From assembly GCA_025531455.1 (NCBI GenBank), contig JAMYHL010000013.1, positions 620,001 to 684,000 of the forward strand: a DNA stretch of 64,000 nucleotides. The letters run 5' to 3'. Under the pieces are notes generated by a model. It saw only the letters and a program-made list of their open reading frames with translations. It was not told the DNA's origin and searched no databases. Shown here piece by piece: positions 19,857 through 32,810 of the stretch; the first letter of the stretch is position 1, and every line of letters begins with the position of its first letter. Origin of the DNA: Apiotrichum sp. Y4204. Taxonomy: Eukaryota > Basidiomycota > Tremellomycetes > Trichosporonales > Trichosporonaceae. A program made the translations under genes and the position numbers.

Positions 19857-22762
19857 TTACAAGAAGTTGGCCTCCTGAAGGCGCCGTGCTTCGGCGCGCA
19901 CCTTGCCGTCCCAGTGAGTTTGTGCGAGCGTGTTGAGCTCGTACAAGCTCGTAGTAAACGGATTGGTAAGCTGCGGGTCGTCCATGTCTGGGCGGTACAC
20001 GCCATCGAACATGCGCTCCTCAGTGTCAAGAAGGTTGGCAAGCTTGGGCTCCTTGGCAGCGAGGCGGCGAACAAAGTTGACCGCGTCGCGTGCGGTAGCC
20101 GGAGGGAAGGTGAGCGCACATTCACACATACGCTTCGCAAAGGCTGCTGTGCGAAGTGGCGGCATCTGGCGGCCAAAGTAGCGGGGGAAGAAGATTGCGT
20201 CGAGGCAGCGGAAGAGGAGCCCGGCTGTGGACAGTGTGTGAGCCGGTGGTCGGTCCGCCGTGGCACGTGAGGCACCTGCCCGACGCTGCCTGGCGGCAGC
20301 GGCAGCTGTGGCCTCGGTGAGGTCCGGGGGGTCCTCGATGGAAGTGTCGACTGCGAGTGGGCGCAATAGTCCGAAGAGCTCGGTGACAAAGTCCGCGAGG
20401 TCAATGTTGAGCGACTCGCCCTGGCCAGACAGCAGGTCAAAGGCAGTCACAATAGCAAGCATTCGAATGCGCACACGCGCACCAGCACCAACAGGATCCA
20501 GGGTGTCAATGTTCTCGTCCTCGTCATCGTGCGCCTTGCGGTCCGCAATAATCTTGCGTAGAACCTGGAGGAGATCGCGGAAGAAGTCGACGTTGATCAA
20601 CTGCGTAAAGTGCGAGATGCCCTCCAACGCAGCGGGGAGTAGTGGAGACCTGCCGGGGAACTTGAGGATGGAGAAATAGAGAACGAAGAGATTTTTCAAT
20701 GTCTCCGTTTGCTACCCTGTCAGCCACATGTTACAACTTTCACTCACAGTTTGAGCTCGCTCCTCAAGATCGACCTCAGCTTCAGCCTCTGCCATCTCCT
20801 TGCGGATTTCCTTCATCTCCTTCTCCCTCTTCTTTTGGTTCTTCGTCTGCCACTTCTTGCGAACTTCCGACTTGTACTTCTTCTCCACCTTGTCCTCATG
20901 GCGGTTGCGCTGGTGCTTCTTGCCATCACGCATCTTGTCGAGTTCGGTACGCAGACGAAGGTGCAGGAGACAGGATAGCACATTAGGATGCACTTGAAAT
21001 TTGCGTTCCTTGATCATGCGCGCAATGAGGCGCACCAGAGCCTGCGAGTAGGTCGCCGCCAGATCCATGCGGAAGACTGCCACAAAGGTGTTGAGAATAA
21101 GTTCGCTATCCTCATCCCACGATCGGCGACCAATCCGCGCGACGAGCACTGCCATAATGTTCTCGCTAAAGTTAAAGTGCGGCACGGCAGCAAGCAGCTC
21201 GCAGAGAGACTTCAGGGCGACCTTGGAGAGCGGCGTCTTGCCTGAGGTGTGAGAAAAGCTGTTCTCATGGTGACTCTGTCCCACCATACTCACGCTTGAC
21301 TTCAGCCTCAAGAATTTTGAGGAAGGCCTTGTAGTTCCGGACGAGCATCTTCTCGCCTTCGCGCATGCGGCGCACCTCGTCACGAACCTTCTCCGCTTCC
21401 TCCTGTGCGGTCAATTGGCGGATTCGGTATCCTGGGATCAAGTCCTTGTAGACCGCCAACTGAGAGAGAATCGCCAGGGCGCGGATCGAGTTCGGCACCG
21501 GTAGTGTGCTTTTGTCGCTCTCAGAATCGGGGTTGGGGACCGTGGGAAGCGCCCATGTCGAGAGACGGGTGATGATGGGCCCAACGTCGACCAGCTCGCC
21601 GCCAGCAAGGATCTGGGCACCGATCTCTGCCATCTGCTCCTGAGCTGCGGCAAGTCGCTGCGCATTCTTCCAACCTTTGGCAGCGACAATCTCGCCAACG
21701 TTCATGCGTCCGAACCGGCCAGGCTGTCCGGCCATACGTGCAGCCTCAACGCCTGTGTCGCTCGCCTCGGATTCCGACTCGCTCTCGGTCTCTGGCGCGG
21801 CCGGACGGACTGGCTGCTTCTTCGGCTGTGGCACAGCAATCCGTGTCGAGCCCTGCACGAGCTTAACCTCGCCGCTGGGAAGCTTGATTGGCAGGCGACC
21901 AACCTCCACTTCGGTTTTGTCCTGCTCCTCGTCCTCCTGCTCAGCCCACCGAGCCCGCCCAGCGACTTCGTACTCGGCTTCCTCCTCTCGCTTCTTCCGT
22001 TTTCGCGGCGCCTCGTCCTCGGTGTCGGCGTCGGAATCAGAAATGTCGTCAAACTCCGCGTTGAGCACGGACTGGTTCGAGTCGTCACTGCCGTCGCTGT
22101 CGTCATCCGAGCCAAGTCCGGACCCGATGTCCGAATCCAAATCCTCATCATCGCCATCAGCCTCCAAGTCGTCATCCGAAAAGTCCACCTCGGAGTCAAA
22201 GTCGTAGTCGGAGATATCAGACGCACTCGGCGGAGACGGTTCGCGCTTCTTCGGCACAGGCATGGTGTTCCGCGCCTTCTCAAGTTCGTGGATACGCTTG
22301 GTCTCCTTGACAGTCCTTGAACAGTTAGCGTATTTCAAACAGTAGGATTCACCTTGACAGTGTCGCAGGTTCAAGGCTGGCGAGGAAACCACCGGCGTTT
22401 CCTACCTCAAGTCCCTCCTCTTCTCCAAGGTCCTGCATACCGTCGCTATCGCTATCATCGTCGCCTGCAAACGCGGTACGCGGAACGGGGATGAACTTCT
22501 GGTCGCGCAGCTTGACCTTCTTTGGCTGGTCGGGCCGCCGTTTCGGCTTGCCTGTCGGACCGAGCTCGGGGCCATTGGTCTCCTTCTCCTTGCCCTTGCC
22601 CTTCGGGGCAGGCTTACCAGCTTTTGCGGGCTTGGCTTTCTTCGGTGCCTGTCGTCAGTTTGACTGGAAAGCATACCTTCCGCGACGCGAGACACTCACC
22701 CCGCCTGAGGGGCCGGAAGGAGCTTTGCGCTTCCCGAGCGCTTTTCCTGATGGACGTCCCAT
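19857..22762 (-). CDS. NOC3: Noc3-like nucleolar complex protein
   Basis: Noc3 works with Noc2 in 60S pre-ribosome maturation and export, and in budding yeast also in pre-replication complex loading. Five exons, 22762-22700, 22648-22353, 22315-21294, 21241-20748 and 20711-19857, give 909 residues. The N-terminus is basic and nuclear-signal rich (PKKAKPAKAGKPAPKGKGK). It is followed by NAGGFLASLEP and a long Asp/Ser/Glu acidic tract in the second exon pair. The NOC3 domain shows SIRALAILSQLAVYKDLIPG, YRIRQLTAQE and EGEKMLVRNYKAFLKILEAE. The C-terminal CBF/Noc half shows ELILNTFVAVFRMDLAATY, a Lys/Glu-rich helix, LKNLFVLYFSILKFP and LLPAALEGISHFTQLINVDF. The start MGRPSGK is preferred; the frame stays open upstream. 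Confidence 0.9.
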
Positions 22763-23244
22763 GCCGGTGAAGGTTTTGATGGTGTGTATCACGAGAGATG
22801 TGGACAATGTGGACCTCGATGAGTTGTGAATGTCCTTGACCTCAACCAAGTCGACGGTGGACAGATAGGGCCAGAAATTCTTCACGTGATAAGAACCAAC
22901 ATTTTTGCTGCTTGGCGGCGCTCGCCGCAGGTCGAAACGCTGAGGCGCTGAGGCGCTGAGGCCTGAGGCCTGAGGTGGCGTGGATTATTATGCTTCCGCT
23001 GTCAAGAGCCTGGTGGGCCTGGATGCCAGCTGCCAGGAGAGGGGGTCGTCATCGTCCGTCTCGGATCTCACAAGGTGCTGTCAAGCGGAGATGTGGGAGC
23101 GAGCCATCACCAACCACTAGCTCAACGCTTCAACTTTCAACCTCTAGCAGCAACTGGCCACGACTAACACCACAAGAACGGATTGTCCATCGATTCCCTC
23201 CGCATCGACATATTCTTCTCCCTTATCCGCTCGATTACCACCCG
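22763..23244. promoter_or_regulatory. divergent promoter NOC3/SYN8-like
   Basis: 482 bp between the two starts. It holds the palindrome TCACGTGA at 22882-22889 and a short GC-rich tandem repeat at 22939-22975. No ORF here looks real. Confidence 0.5.
22939..22975. repeat. short tandem repeat, GCTGAGGC units
   Basis: About three copies of an 8-bp GCTGAGGC-type unit run into two 7-bp GCCTGAG units, all within the divergent promoter. Confidence 0.7.
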
Positions 23245-24172
23245 ATGTCTGTTGCGTCCATTTCGAGCCGCCTGACGTCGGCACAATCGCAGCTCTTGGA
23301 GCGTTCGCGCATCATCTCACTTGGCCTTGTTCCCTCCCCTTCTTCCAGCACAGCACTGGTGCGCATACTCACCACTGTGCGTGATGAGCTTGCCAAGGCG
23401 GAGGATGAGGCCGCTTTAGAGCGCACGGGACTTTCCGTCGGCAACAGCGGCAAAGGGAAGAGCGCCGACGCGTCCACGCAGGCTGCCCTGGACGACCTTG
23501 GAGCCCGGTATGACCGCCTTGTGGAGATGTTGCAGGCAGACGATGATGGGCGAGAGCGTGCAAAGCCGTTGATTCGAACGCGGAGGTATGTAGTGATCCG
23601 GACCAAGACGTTGTGCGAACCGAGAACTCACTTCATAGGGAGGCTTCACCCTCACCAGAGCCATCACCGCCGCGCTCCGCTTCCCCTCAACGTTCACCCT
23701 CACCACCTGCATCCGCACCTACGGTGATCCGTCCATTTAGGGATTACGACGACGACGAAGATGACGGACCTGAATCACACCACGAGATCCTTCAGCAACA
23801 GCAGCGTACAATGGACGGTGCGTTGTTTGCTCGTCCAAGCTCTAACCTTGCAGACCAGGATGAGCGTCTCACGCTCCTTTCACACTCGATCGGACGGCAG
23901 AATCATCTCAGCGTACAGATTGGTGATGAGCTGGACATTCACCACGACCTTCTCGAGGATACGGATGCTGCCATGGACCGCACCGCACATCGCCTCAACG
24001 TGGCGCGGAGAAAGCTGGATACATTTGCGGACAGTGCAAAACAGCATGGTGAGTGGTAGTGTTACCCTTCAGGATGCTGGATAGTTGATGGAACTAACTG
24101 TCAGGAAGCACCATCACGATTGTGGCCCTCATTATCATTCTGCTGCTCCTGATTATCGTGTTCAAGACATAG
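23245..24172 (+). CDS. SYN8: Qc-SNARE, Syn8/syntaxin-8-like
   Basis: A tail-anchored SNARE of endosomal fusion. Four exons, 23245-23585, 23639-23817, 23854-24048 and 24105-24172, give 260 residues. The N-terminal 100 residues form a helical region, then a Ser-Pro-rich linker (SPSPEPSPPRSASPQRSP) and an acidic patch. The SNARE motif spans about residues 170-235: DQDERLTLLSHSIGRQNHLS, QIGDELDIHHDLLEDTDAA and MDRTAHRLNVARRKLDTF. The central layer residue is a Gln (GRQ or IGDEL-adjacent Q), as in Qc-SNAREs. A C-terminal membrane anchor TITIVALIIILLLLIIVF ends two residues before the stop. The last exon encodes only the anchor. The call as Syn8 rather than Tlg1/Vam7 rests on length and overall similarity. 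Confidence 0.8.
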
Positions 24173-24481
24173 TCAAAGGCCTTGGTCTCTCATTCCATAT
24201 CGAACTGTCAGCCATTCAAGTTGCTGGACTTTCGTAATTGTCACATTCTATTCATTTGTATGCAAAGATTACTAGTATCTCGCCAAGAGAGTCTCAACAA
24301 GGCGGATGGTGATCTGGGTGTTGACGCGCCTACGAGAGTACCGCACGAGTGGGTCCCACCCTGACAACGCCATCGCAGTTTCAGCATAAATACATGATCT
24401 AGGCAACTACTTAAAAGTACATACATCTACTGAGTATCGTCATCTCCGGACAGTCCAACATGTGCCCTGATACTCTCACCA

Positions 24482-25432
24482 CTAGACGGGGAGCCGAGAG
24501 AGTTCATCCTGAACAACGTGGACGCGCTTAGCGCGCTCAAGCTGTTGCGGTGCAACCTGGAACGAGCGTCAGTCAACTGAAGGAGAAAGACCTTCCAGAG
24601 TCCGGGGCCAATTGGTCGGGCCTTGGTTGGAAAACACACCTTTACAAGATCAGAAAGATTGCTGACCACGGTCGAGAACGTTTCAGCGACCTGTTCGTGC
24701 CGTGGTGGCACTGGGACATCTGCGGCACTAACGTCGCCTGTTGTCAGTAATTGTTCCAATTAGGACAAATGTTGAGAATGTAAGCGGCCAGCGGACCCAG
24801 CGAACGCCTTGACCCCTATTCGTCCATTCCTCCGGTCAAAGCAACTCACCTTGCGACACCTCCGCCTGCCGATCAGATGCGCTCGGTTGCCATGTCGCTG
24901 CGCTACGCCGCTCCTCGATGTTGTACAGAAGATCGAAGACTTGGTCGGGCATGTGCCTCCGGCGTTCGCGCACTTTCGTCTCCCATGAAATGCGCTCCGT
25001 ATTGAGGGACCAGATCTGACGGTCGAGAGCCTCGTCAAAGGGTTCAGTTGCTAATGTCAGAACACGTGTCAGAAGTTGTGATAGGTGCGGTAACATCGAA
25101 AACAGCGACACCAACGCTCTCAAGCTGAACAGCAGGCTGTACTGAGTTCTAGCCCCATGCCAGCACTCACTCTCGACAAAGTCCTCATAGTTGAATCCAT
25201 TGACCCGGAGATTCGGCTTGGCCATCTCCCACATGCGGGCTCGCAGCGCATTGATGCGCTCCTCGAGTGCTGGTCGAACACGCTTCGCAGTATCTCCCTG
25301 GCTCCCACCGGGCAGCGTCGCGAGCCGCGCCTCTAGTGCTTCCGTGAGAGCTGCGTCCGCGTTGCCTTGAACGCGTAGCCAGTCGCCTTCCTGCTCTATT
25401 GTTATGCGCTGTATCTCACTCTGGGGCTGCAT
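24482..25432 (-). CDS. NSL1: Mis14/Nsl1-like kinetochore protein
   Basis: Likely a subunit of the Mis12/MIND complex, which links inner kinetochore to Ndc80. Four exons, 25432-25171, 25050-24850, 24737-24640 and 24556-24482, give 211 residues, matching small Mis14 proteins. The defining part is FNYEDFVE followed by TEPFDEALDRQIWSLNTERI and SWETKVRERRRHMPDQV. This is the 'EPFD..L...V..L......W...VA..RR..P' pattern of the Mis14 family. The rest is helical with heptad-like spacing (ETFSTVVSNLSDLVK, QQLERAKRVHVVQDELSRL). No membrane segment. It is convergent with the SNARE gene; stop codons are 309 bp apart. The call depends on one short motif block, so other coiled-coil families remain possible. 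Confidence 0.62.
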
Positions 25433-26489
25433 TGCGAGGAGAGAACACGGATAAGAGCAGCGCGGAGATTGAAATTGATCAGAGCTGGGTCGCGGTTGGC
25501 AGGATGTAGACTTTGGAACGGGGTGGAGAAGGTGGTCGTGACTGATGTTTGTGGGTGTTGTTTGTTGATTGCTCTACTCACCACCTTTGTTGTTGTCCGA
25601 GGTTGCTAGGCTCAGAAGACTAGGGGTTTGCCCAGTTTCCCACGGGCGTCTCAGGAGAGTGGCAAGTGGGGGGCATATGATGACGACGCAATACAGGAGC
25701 ACCTTTTGGTTCCGGGTGGAGTCCCGTGTGATCGAAATGACGTGTGGTTCGATCGGACACCGTCCCCTGTCCTGTCGTGCTTCACGTCTTGTGTACCCTG
25801 GCTTGCGCCCCAGGCGCCTCCTACGTCCTTCGACCAGTGTACCACCTTGCGCTAATCAATGGATCAGCGGATCAGCGCTTCGTCTCCACTCACTGCATTT
25901 TGCAGGATTGCAGAGGCGCAGAGGGGGATGTCGTGGACGATCGGCGGGGGATGAAGGGGAATAATAGATCTCGGGGGATTCCGTCGTTGCTGAGCGCGCT
26001 GAGCTTGCTGCGACCTTGTGCCGCGCTCTGGGTATCATTTAAAGTCGCGGTCCCGGTACATCGCCCTGCGCCCTCTGCCCCCTGCCTGGGCCCCCTCCAC
26101 CACATTCCACCACCACGGCCACCACCCAACTGTCTAGTACTGACTCATCGTCGCGCGTTCCCATCCCCTCTCTACCTTCCTTCTTGTCCCCACCACAATC
26201 AATAACAACAACAATAACAACATCCATCCTACATCACCATCATCAACAACTTTTCGGGGCGATAACAACATCAACCCTACTATCGTCATTAAGGAAACCC
26301 TCCTTTCCACACGCGGCGCTCCCACGGTAGCTTGGTCTCTGACGCAGCTGCGCTCAACCTTGTCGTGATTCAAAGCTGTGCTTCCACCTCACCAGCTGGT
26401 TGAACGTCTAGACCTCCACTCTGGCTATCCCCCCCTTCCCCACATTAACTTCGTCTCTTAACACACGACTTGCAACCAATACACTCACC
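25433..26489. other. 1-kb upstream region of the CaM-kinase gene
   Basis: No gene seen. The second half, on the + strand, is pyrimidine-rich with short CAA/AAC-type simple sequence near 26195-26260, as in a transcribed 5' leader. It also serves the divergent Mis14-like gene. Confidence 0.5.
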
Positions 26490-28510
<2,021 letters not shown>

Positions 28511-31500
28511 GATACTTGGGTCCTCTTGACCTCCATACTCTGATCCTTCCCCACTATGCGGTAGGGTGGAGTCTACGGGTTGACCGTACAGTAGGAACTG
28601 TAGAATCTGGATGCAGAGTTAACCATGCCGTCCGAAGCCGAGTTAAATTAGAACGACGTCGATGGCTCGTCAAACCAGGATACCCCCTCGAAGAAACCCA
28701 CCAATGGTGACAACTGACAAGCTCGGGCTATGTAGGCGCCAAAACGCAGCTGAAATACTCACCTAGAGCTCTGCGTATTGGTGAACAATGGGAACAATCA
28801 GCCGCCCATATAACAACTTAGTCATCGCTTTGTACTTGATCACACCCGCGTGACATTCTCAAATTGGTCAACAAGCACTTCAACGGTTGCCCTCATCCGA
28901 CGCGGCGCTCAGAACGAGATTCTGGAGACGGGTGGCAAACAACTTACCGACAACTCTGACAAGCTTTGAAGTCCGGGAATGTGCTTCGAACCAACTCAAC
29001 TCGGGTCCTCTTATCAGCCTACCCGAGATCATGTTAGTGACTTCGTATCGGCATCGGAAAGCTGTCAGTGGGAACATATGCCGTATCGCCGTCCACTCGT
29101 TGGTGACCGAACTACCACGACTGTGTGAGGCACAACCGCGCTTGACGCCCGGGGGCAGAGTAGCCCGTTTTCCCTTTCCCGAATGTTTCGCAAGGCATCG
29201 TTCTGGAGATGAAGTCGAGGTTTGGGCAGCTTTCGGCACGACAACAGACCAGTAGGCAAGGAGGCCAGGAACTTGACCTGTATCAGCCCACTCACATGTG
29301 CCTTGCCATTATCGTCCGGGCCCGTTGCGGCATACTCATCTCGTGATGACAGTTCGCCCTTTACTGTACCTCTGAGCCACTGCTCGGACCAGGGTATCCC
29401 ATGATACAGACCGGGGTCGGAAAGTGCCTTGTTCCTCGAGGACCTCCAGGAACTGGTTCACTTGGGCGAGGGACCGGGAAACAGTGTGTACGGTAGGTAC
29501 CACAACGCAGGTCGGGCGGAATCTGGGCCTCGTCACCCTTCTTGGTATGCTGCGCAGTGGTGACACGCTATTGTTGCTATTGTTGAAAAGAAACGGCAAG
29601 TGCGAGCATGGCCGCGCAGTTGCAACTGGCCAGGCTCGGCCCACACAATGACACGCTCTGGCAACAGGCAACCCAGCGCACCAGGCGTGTGCTGGCCCCG
29701 ACCCGAAGCGTGAGTGAACCCACAATTCATAGCGGGCAAGCGTGTATGAAGCCCTGCAACGGCAGAGTCTGAAGCGCGGAACGAGACGCCCAGAGCGCCT
29801 GGAGCGAGCCTGGTCCGAGGATCCGCGGGGCTGGAATCTGGACCCGAACAGAATGCCATAAACGACGATCGTCTAGGGTCAACTAGCGCCAGGGGAGATC
29901 GGTTCGTGCTTCCCGCGTACATTCTGCCTGAATGCCGCGTCACTGCAGACGCGACAGACATGTGTCCGCGTGTGGATCGTCGGATCACCGGAGGATCGCC
30001 GGATCGCCCATTCCTTTGCCTGTGCAGTCAGCCAGTGGCTTATGCAATTGTGTGGCTGCTATTGGCTTATGTGATTGTGGCAGGGCGAGCGAGGTCGTCG
30101 TCTGCTGTGGAAGTGCCATCGTCAGTTTGTAGGAGGCCAACAAACGCCATCTGTCCATCTCTGGAACACGGGTACGCTAACCAAACTCCGAAGGGAGTGC
30201 AGCTCCGTGCCCGCGTGCGTTCCGAGAGAAGGCTTTCTGGTGACGTTGGTGCTGGACATATATGCAGAGCCGTCCCTCAACTGCCGTTAAGTCCGTGGCA
30301 TGATCCACTGGGGCTGCCTGTGGGGTTGTGCACTCCTCGTCGTCATCCCTCTGGACTTGAAGAAATCTCGTGCAATGCTGAAACTGAACGCCCTGGTCCT
30401 GCCAAGGTGAGACATCATTATTGTTCGCCATCCCGCTCTACTTACGAGGTCCTGCACAGGTGCAACCAAAGTTTGCTTTTTCTCAGGCTAGACATAAATA
30501 AACTCTATGCTAGACAAATTAAGCTCAATCGCGCGAGCGCGTTGTTACGTGGCCTTGTTACCTGAGATTCGTGATGCGGGGTCCTGTTCCGTAAAGGCGA
30601 GCGCAGCTTACGGGTGTTTTGACTCGTGCATTATTGACACTTCGTATATCACCCTCGCGTTCATTCCTTTTATATTTCGGGTATCCGTTTATTTTGCTGC
30701 GCCTGCCTCTTCTCCTAGTCCTCCCATGTGCTTCCTCCCTTGTGTGGGTCTCTGAGACGCGCAGTCTCGTAACTGAGACGAATGGCGTTGAAGGAGATTG
30801 TGTGACTGATGCCACCCCTCTGATGCGTAGACATTCCAGGCGAACTCACAAAGACGGCGGTTACCTAGGAAGCGGTGCCAGAATATTGGGAACTGGGCCC
30901 ACAAGAGGTGAGGAGGCGTAAGATGGCCGAGCAAAAAGGAAAACTATGAAAGAGACAGAAGGGGAATCTCCCCCAGGACAGCTTTGCATTCCGCGACAAC
31001 GCCACACCGGCAAGGTGGTGTCGACGTCGGCCATCGATCATCAAGCACGCCCTCAAATCGGGCCGCCGCCTTTTATGTTGGGCTCCCACTCTCGCCCAAG
31101 AGCGGTCCATGGAATTGCATAATGTCCGCCAGCCATGGCGCACTGCCCTGCGGGCCGTATTGTGGTGGATCTTCTACCTGATACGAGATCTGGTGCACGG
31201 AATGTGACAATGGTCACCGAGTAATTCGGAACTACACTTCCACGTTTTACAGGAAAAGCAAGCCAGTCCAGTCTAACTTATCGATTACTTTGAGAAACAC
31301 AGGAGCGCAAGCAGGCCATGATTTGCAAGAGTTTGTTTTTGTTTCTCAAAATGCCATGGAGACTGCTGTCTTGGCTCACGGTCCATCAACCCAGTCCCGG
31401 TGCTGGACAAGGAGAATATTGCCAGCGTCGAGTGGCGAGGCGCACTGTACCACGTAACAGGTACCCGCTCGTGCCATGCCGAGCTGATTGATTGAGCAGC

Positions 31501-32810
31501 GTACTCTACATCAGGTCCTGCATCAGTTCCAAGCTAGTGGAGAGCCGCGCGCCCAGCGTCGGAATGGTAAATGATACAACAGTCCACAGAGTGCGGGTCT
31601 ACAGAGCCTGGATCCACGACCTTTTTCTGGTGTGGGAACCGAACTACTGCAGACCCAACATGAGCCAAACCCTCCTACTCCGACCCCTTGCAGCTCCTCC
31701 GCCCTGTGACATTGCACAATTGGCGGTACACCAGTGCCCTCCGATGCTAGCCACCGCCGAAAACCGTTTTGAATCTGCGACTGTTTTTCGCCCCAGCCAA
31801 GCGGTGCGAGCGGTGCGGAGCCCTTGTACGCGTCGGCCGAGCATAGCTCCTGGGCCGGCGACTTGGAACCACGCTCCGAGGTACGTTGTCAGGTAGAGAT
31901 CTGGCACTGCAGCTCCAGAGAGGAACACCCCCGCACCGCATCGCGACCCTGGCTCCCAGCTCTCAGCTTCCGGCCAAGCCATTTCTCTGGGGCCGCGCCG
32001 CCCCCCGGCGCCCAGCGCCTCGGCGGAACGGCCAGACCAGGTGGCGATTGCCAGGTGGCCAGGTGGCCGCAGGTGCCTGCATCTTTCATGTCGCCCACCG
32101 GCCAAATGCTGCGGGGCATCGCGCCAAGGGCACCAAGCTAGCAAGGGTACCAAGGGTGATGCTGCGGGTGAGTTTTTCAGTGACGTCGAGCCGCTGCTGC
32201 CAGGCGACTAACTAGACGCCGCCAACGCGGCGGGGGTGGGCTGTGGGGCCAGCACCGGCAGCACCTCTGTTGTGCAGGCCTGAATCCACTACTTTGTTGC
32301 TTTTCGGGCGAGCAGCACCGAAGGCACTGTCGGGAGGAACGTTATTCCCATCAGCGTGCCAAGGCGCGCAGCCATCATCGCTTCGCCGCGGTCCGCAAGC
32401 CCCGCCAGGCCGCAAGGATCTGGGCCGTCTGGGCCCCTTGGTACATCACACTTTCTGTACAGCACCGCCCCAGCAGTGGCCAAAGAGTGTCTGTTACGCA
32501 CATAGCAGCAGTTCAGGAGATCCAGGAGCTACAGTAGGAGACAACCATACACGAACCTTTTTAAGATCTTTGGTGCACACACTGCCCCTCTTTCCCTCAA
32601 CGACCCTTCGTGTCGACATCATCATCCCCTGTGTGTCCAGCTTCTATTCTCGCGTCTTAAAACCTACAACCTCATCTGCGACCAACATCTCTTCCCCCTT
32701 TCTGATCTTCATTTCTTGTTCAACAATCTTCTTGCCTTCTTGAAAAGCCGACACTCCGATCCCCTCGCCATCGCCCTTTCTTGCTTCACATTTCCTCATC
32801 GTTCACTCCC
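28511..32810. other. 4.3-kb gene-poor region upstream of TRP/FLC-like gene
   Basis: No supported gene. An open frame of about 120 codons at 28887-29255 lacks an ATG start and any motif I recognise. The stretch holds a cluster of CAGGTG boxes at 32037-32075 and a copy of CGGCGACTTG at 31857-31866. The last 250 bases are pyrimidine-rich, as expected for a leader. Confidence 0.5.
32037..32075. repeat. CCAGGTGG minisatellite with four CAGGTG boxes
   Basis: Three copies of CCAGGTGG at 32037-32044, 32051-32058 and 32059-32066, plus a CAGGTG at 32070-32075, within 39 bp. CAGGTG is an E-box variant. The cluster is about 740 bp upstream of the TRP/FLC-like start codon. Confidence 0.6.

Noticed and set aside
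28880..29295. Open frames on both strands downstream of the kinase (about 120 codons)
   Set aside because: The plus frame lacks an ATG, neither frame shows a known domain, and no splice model extends them. A decayed gene cannot be excluded.
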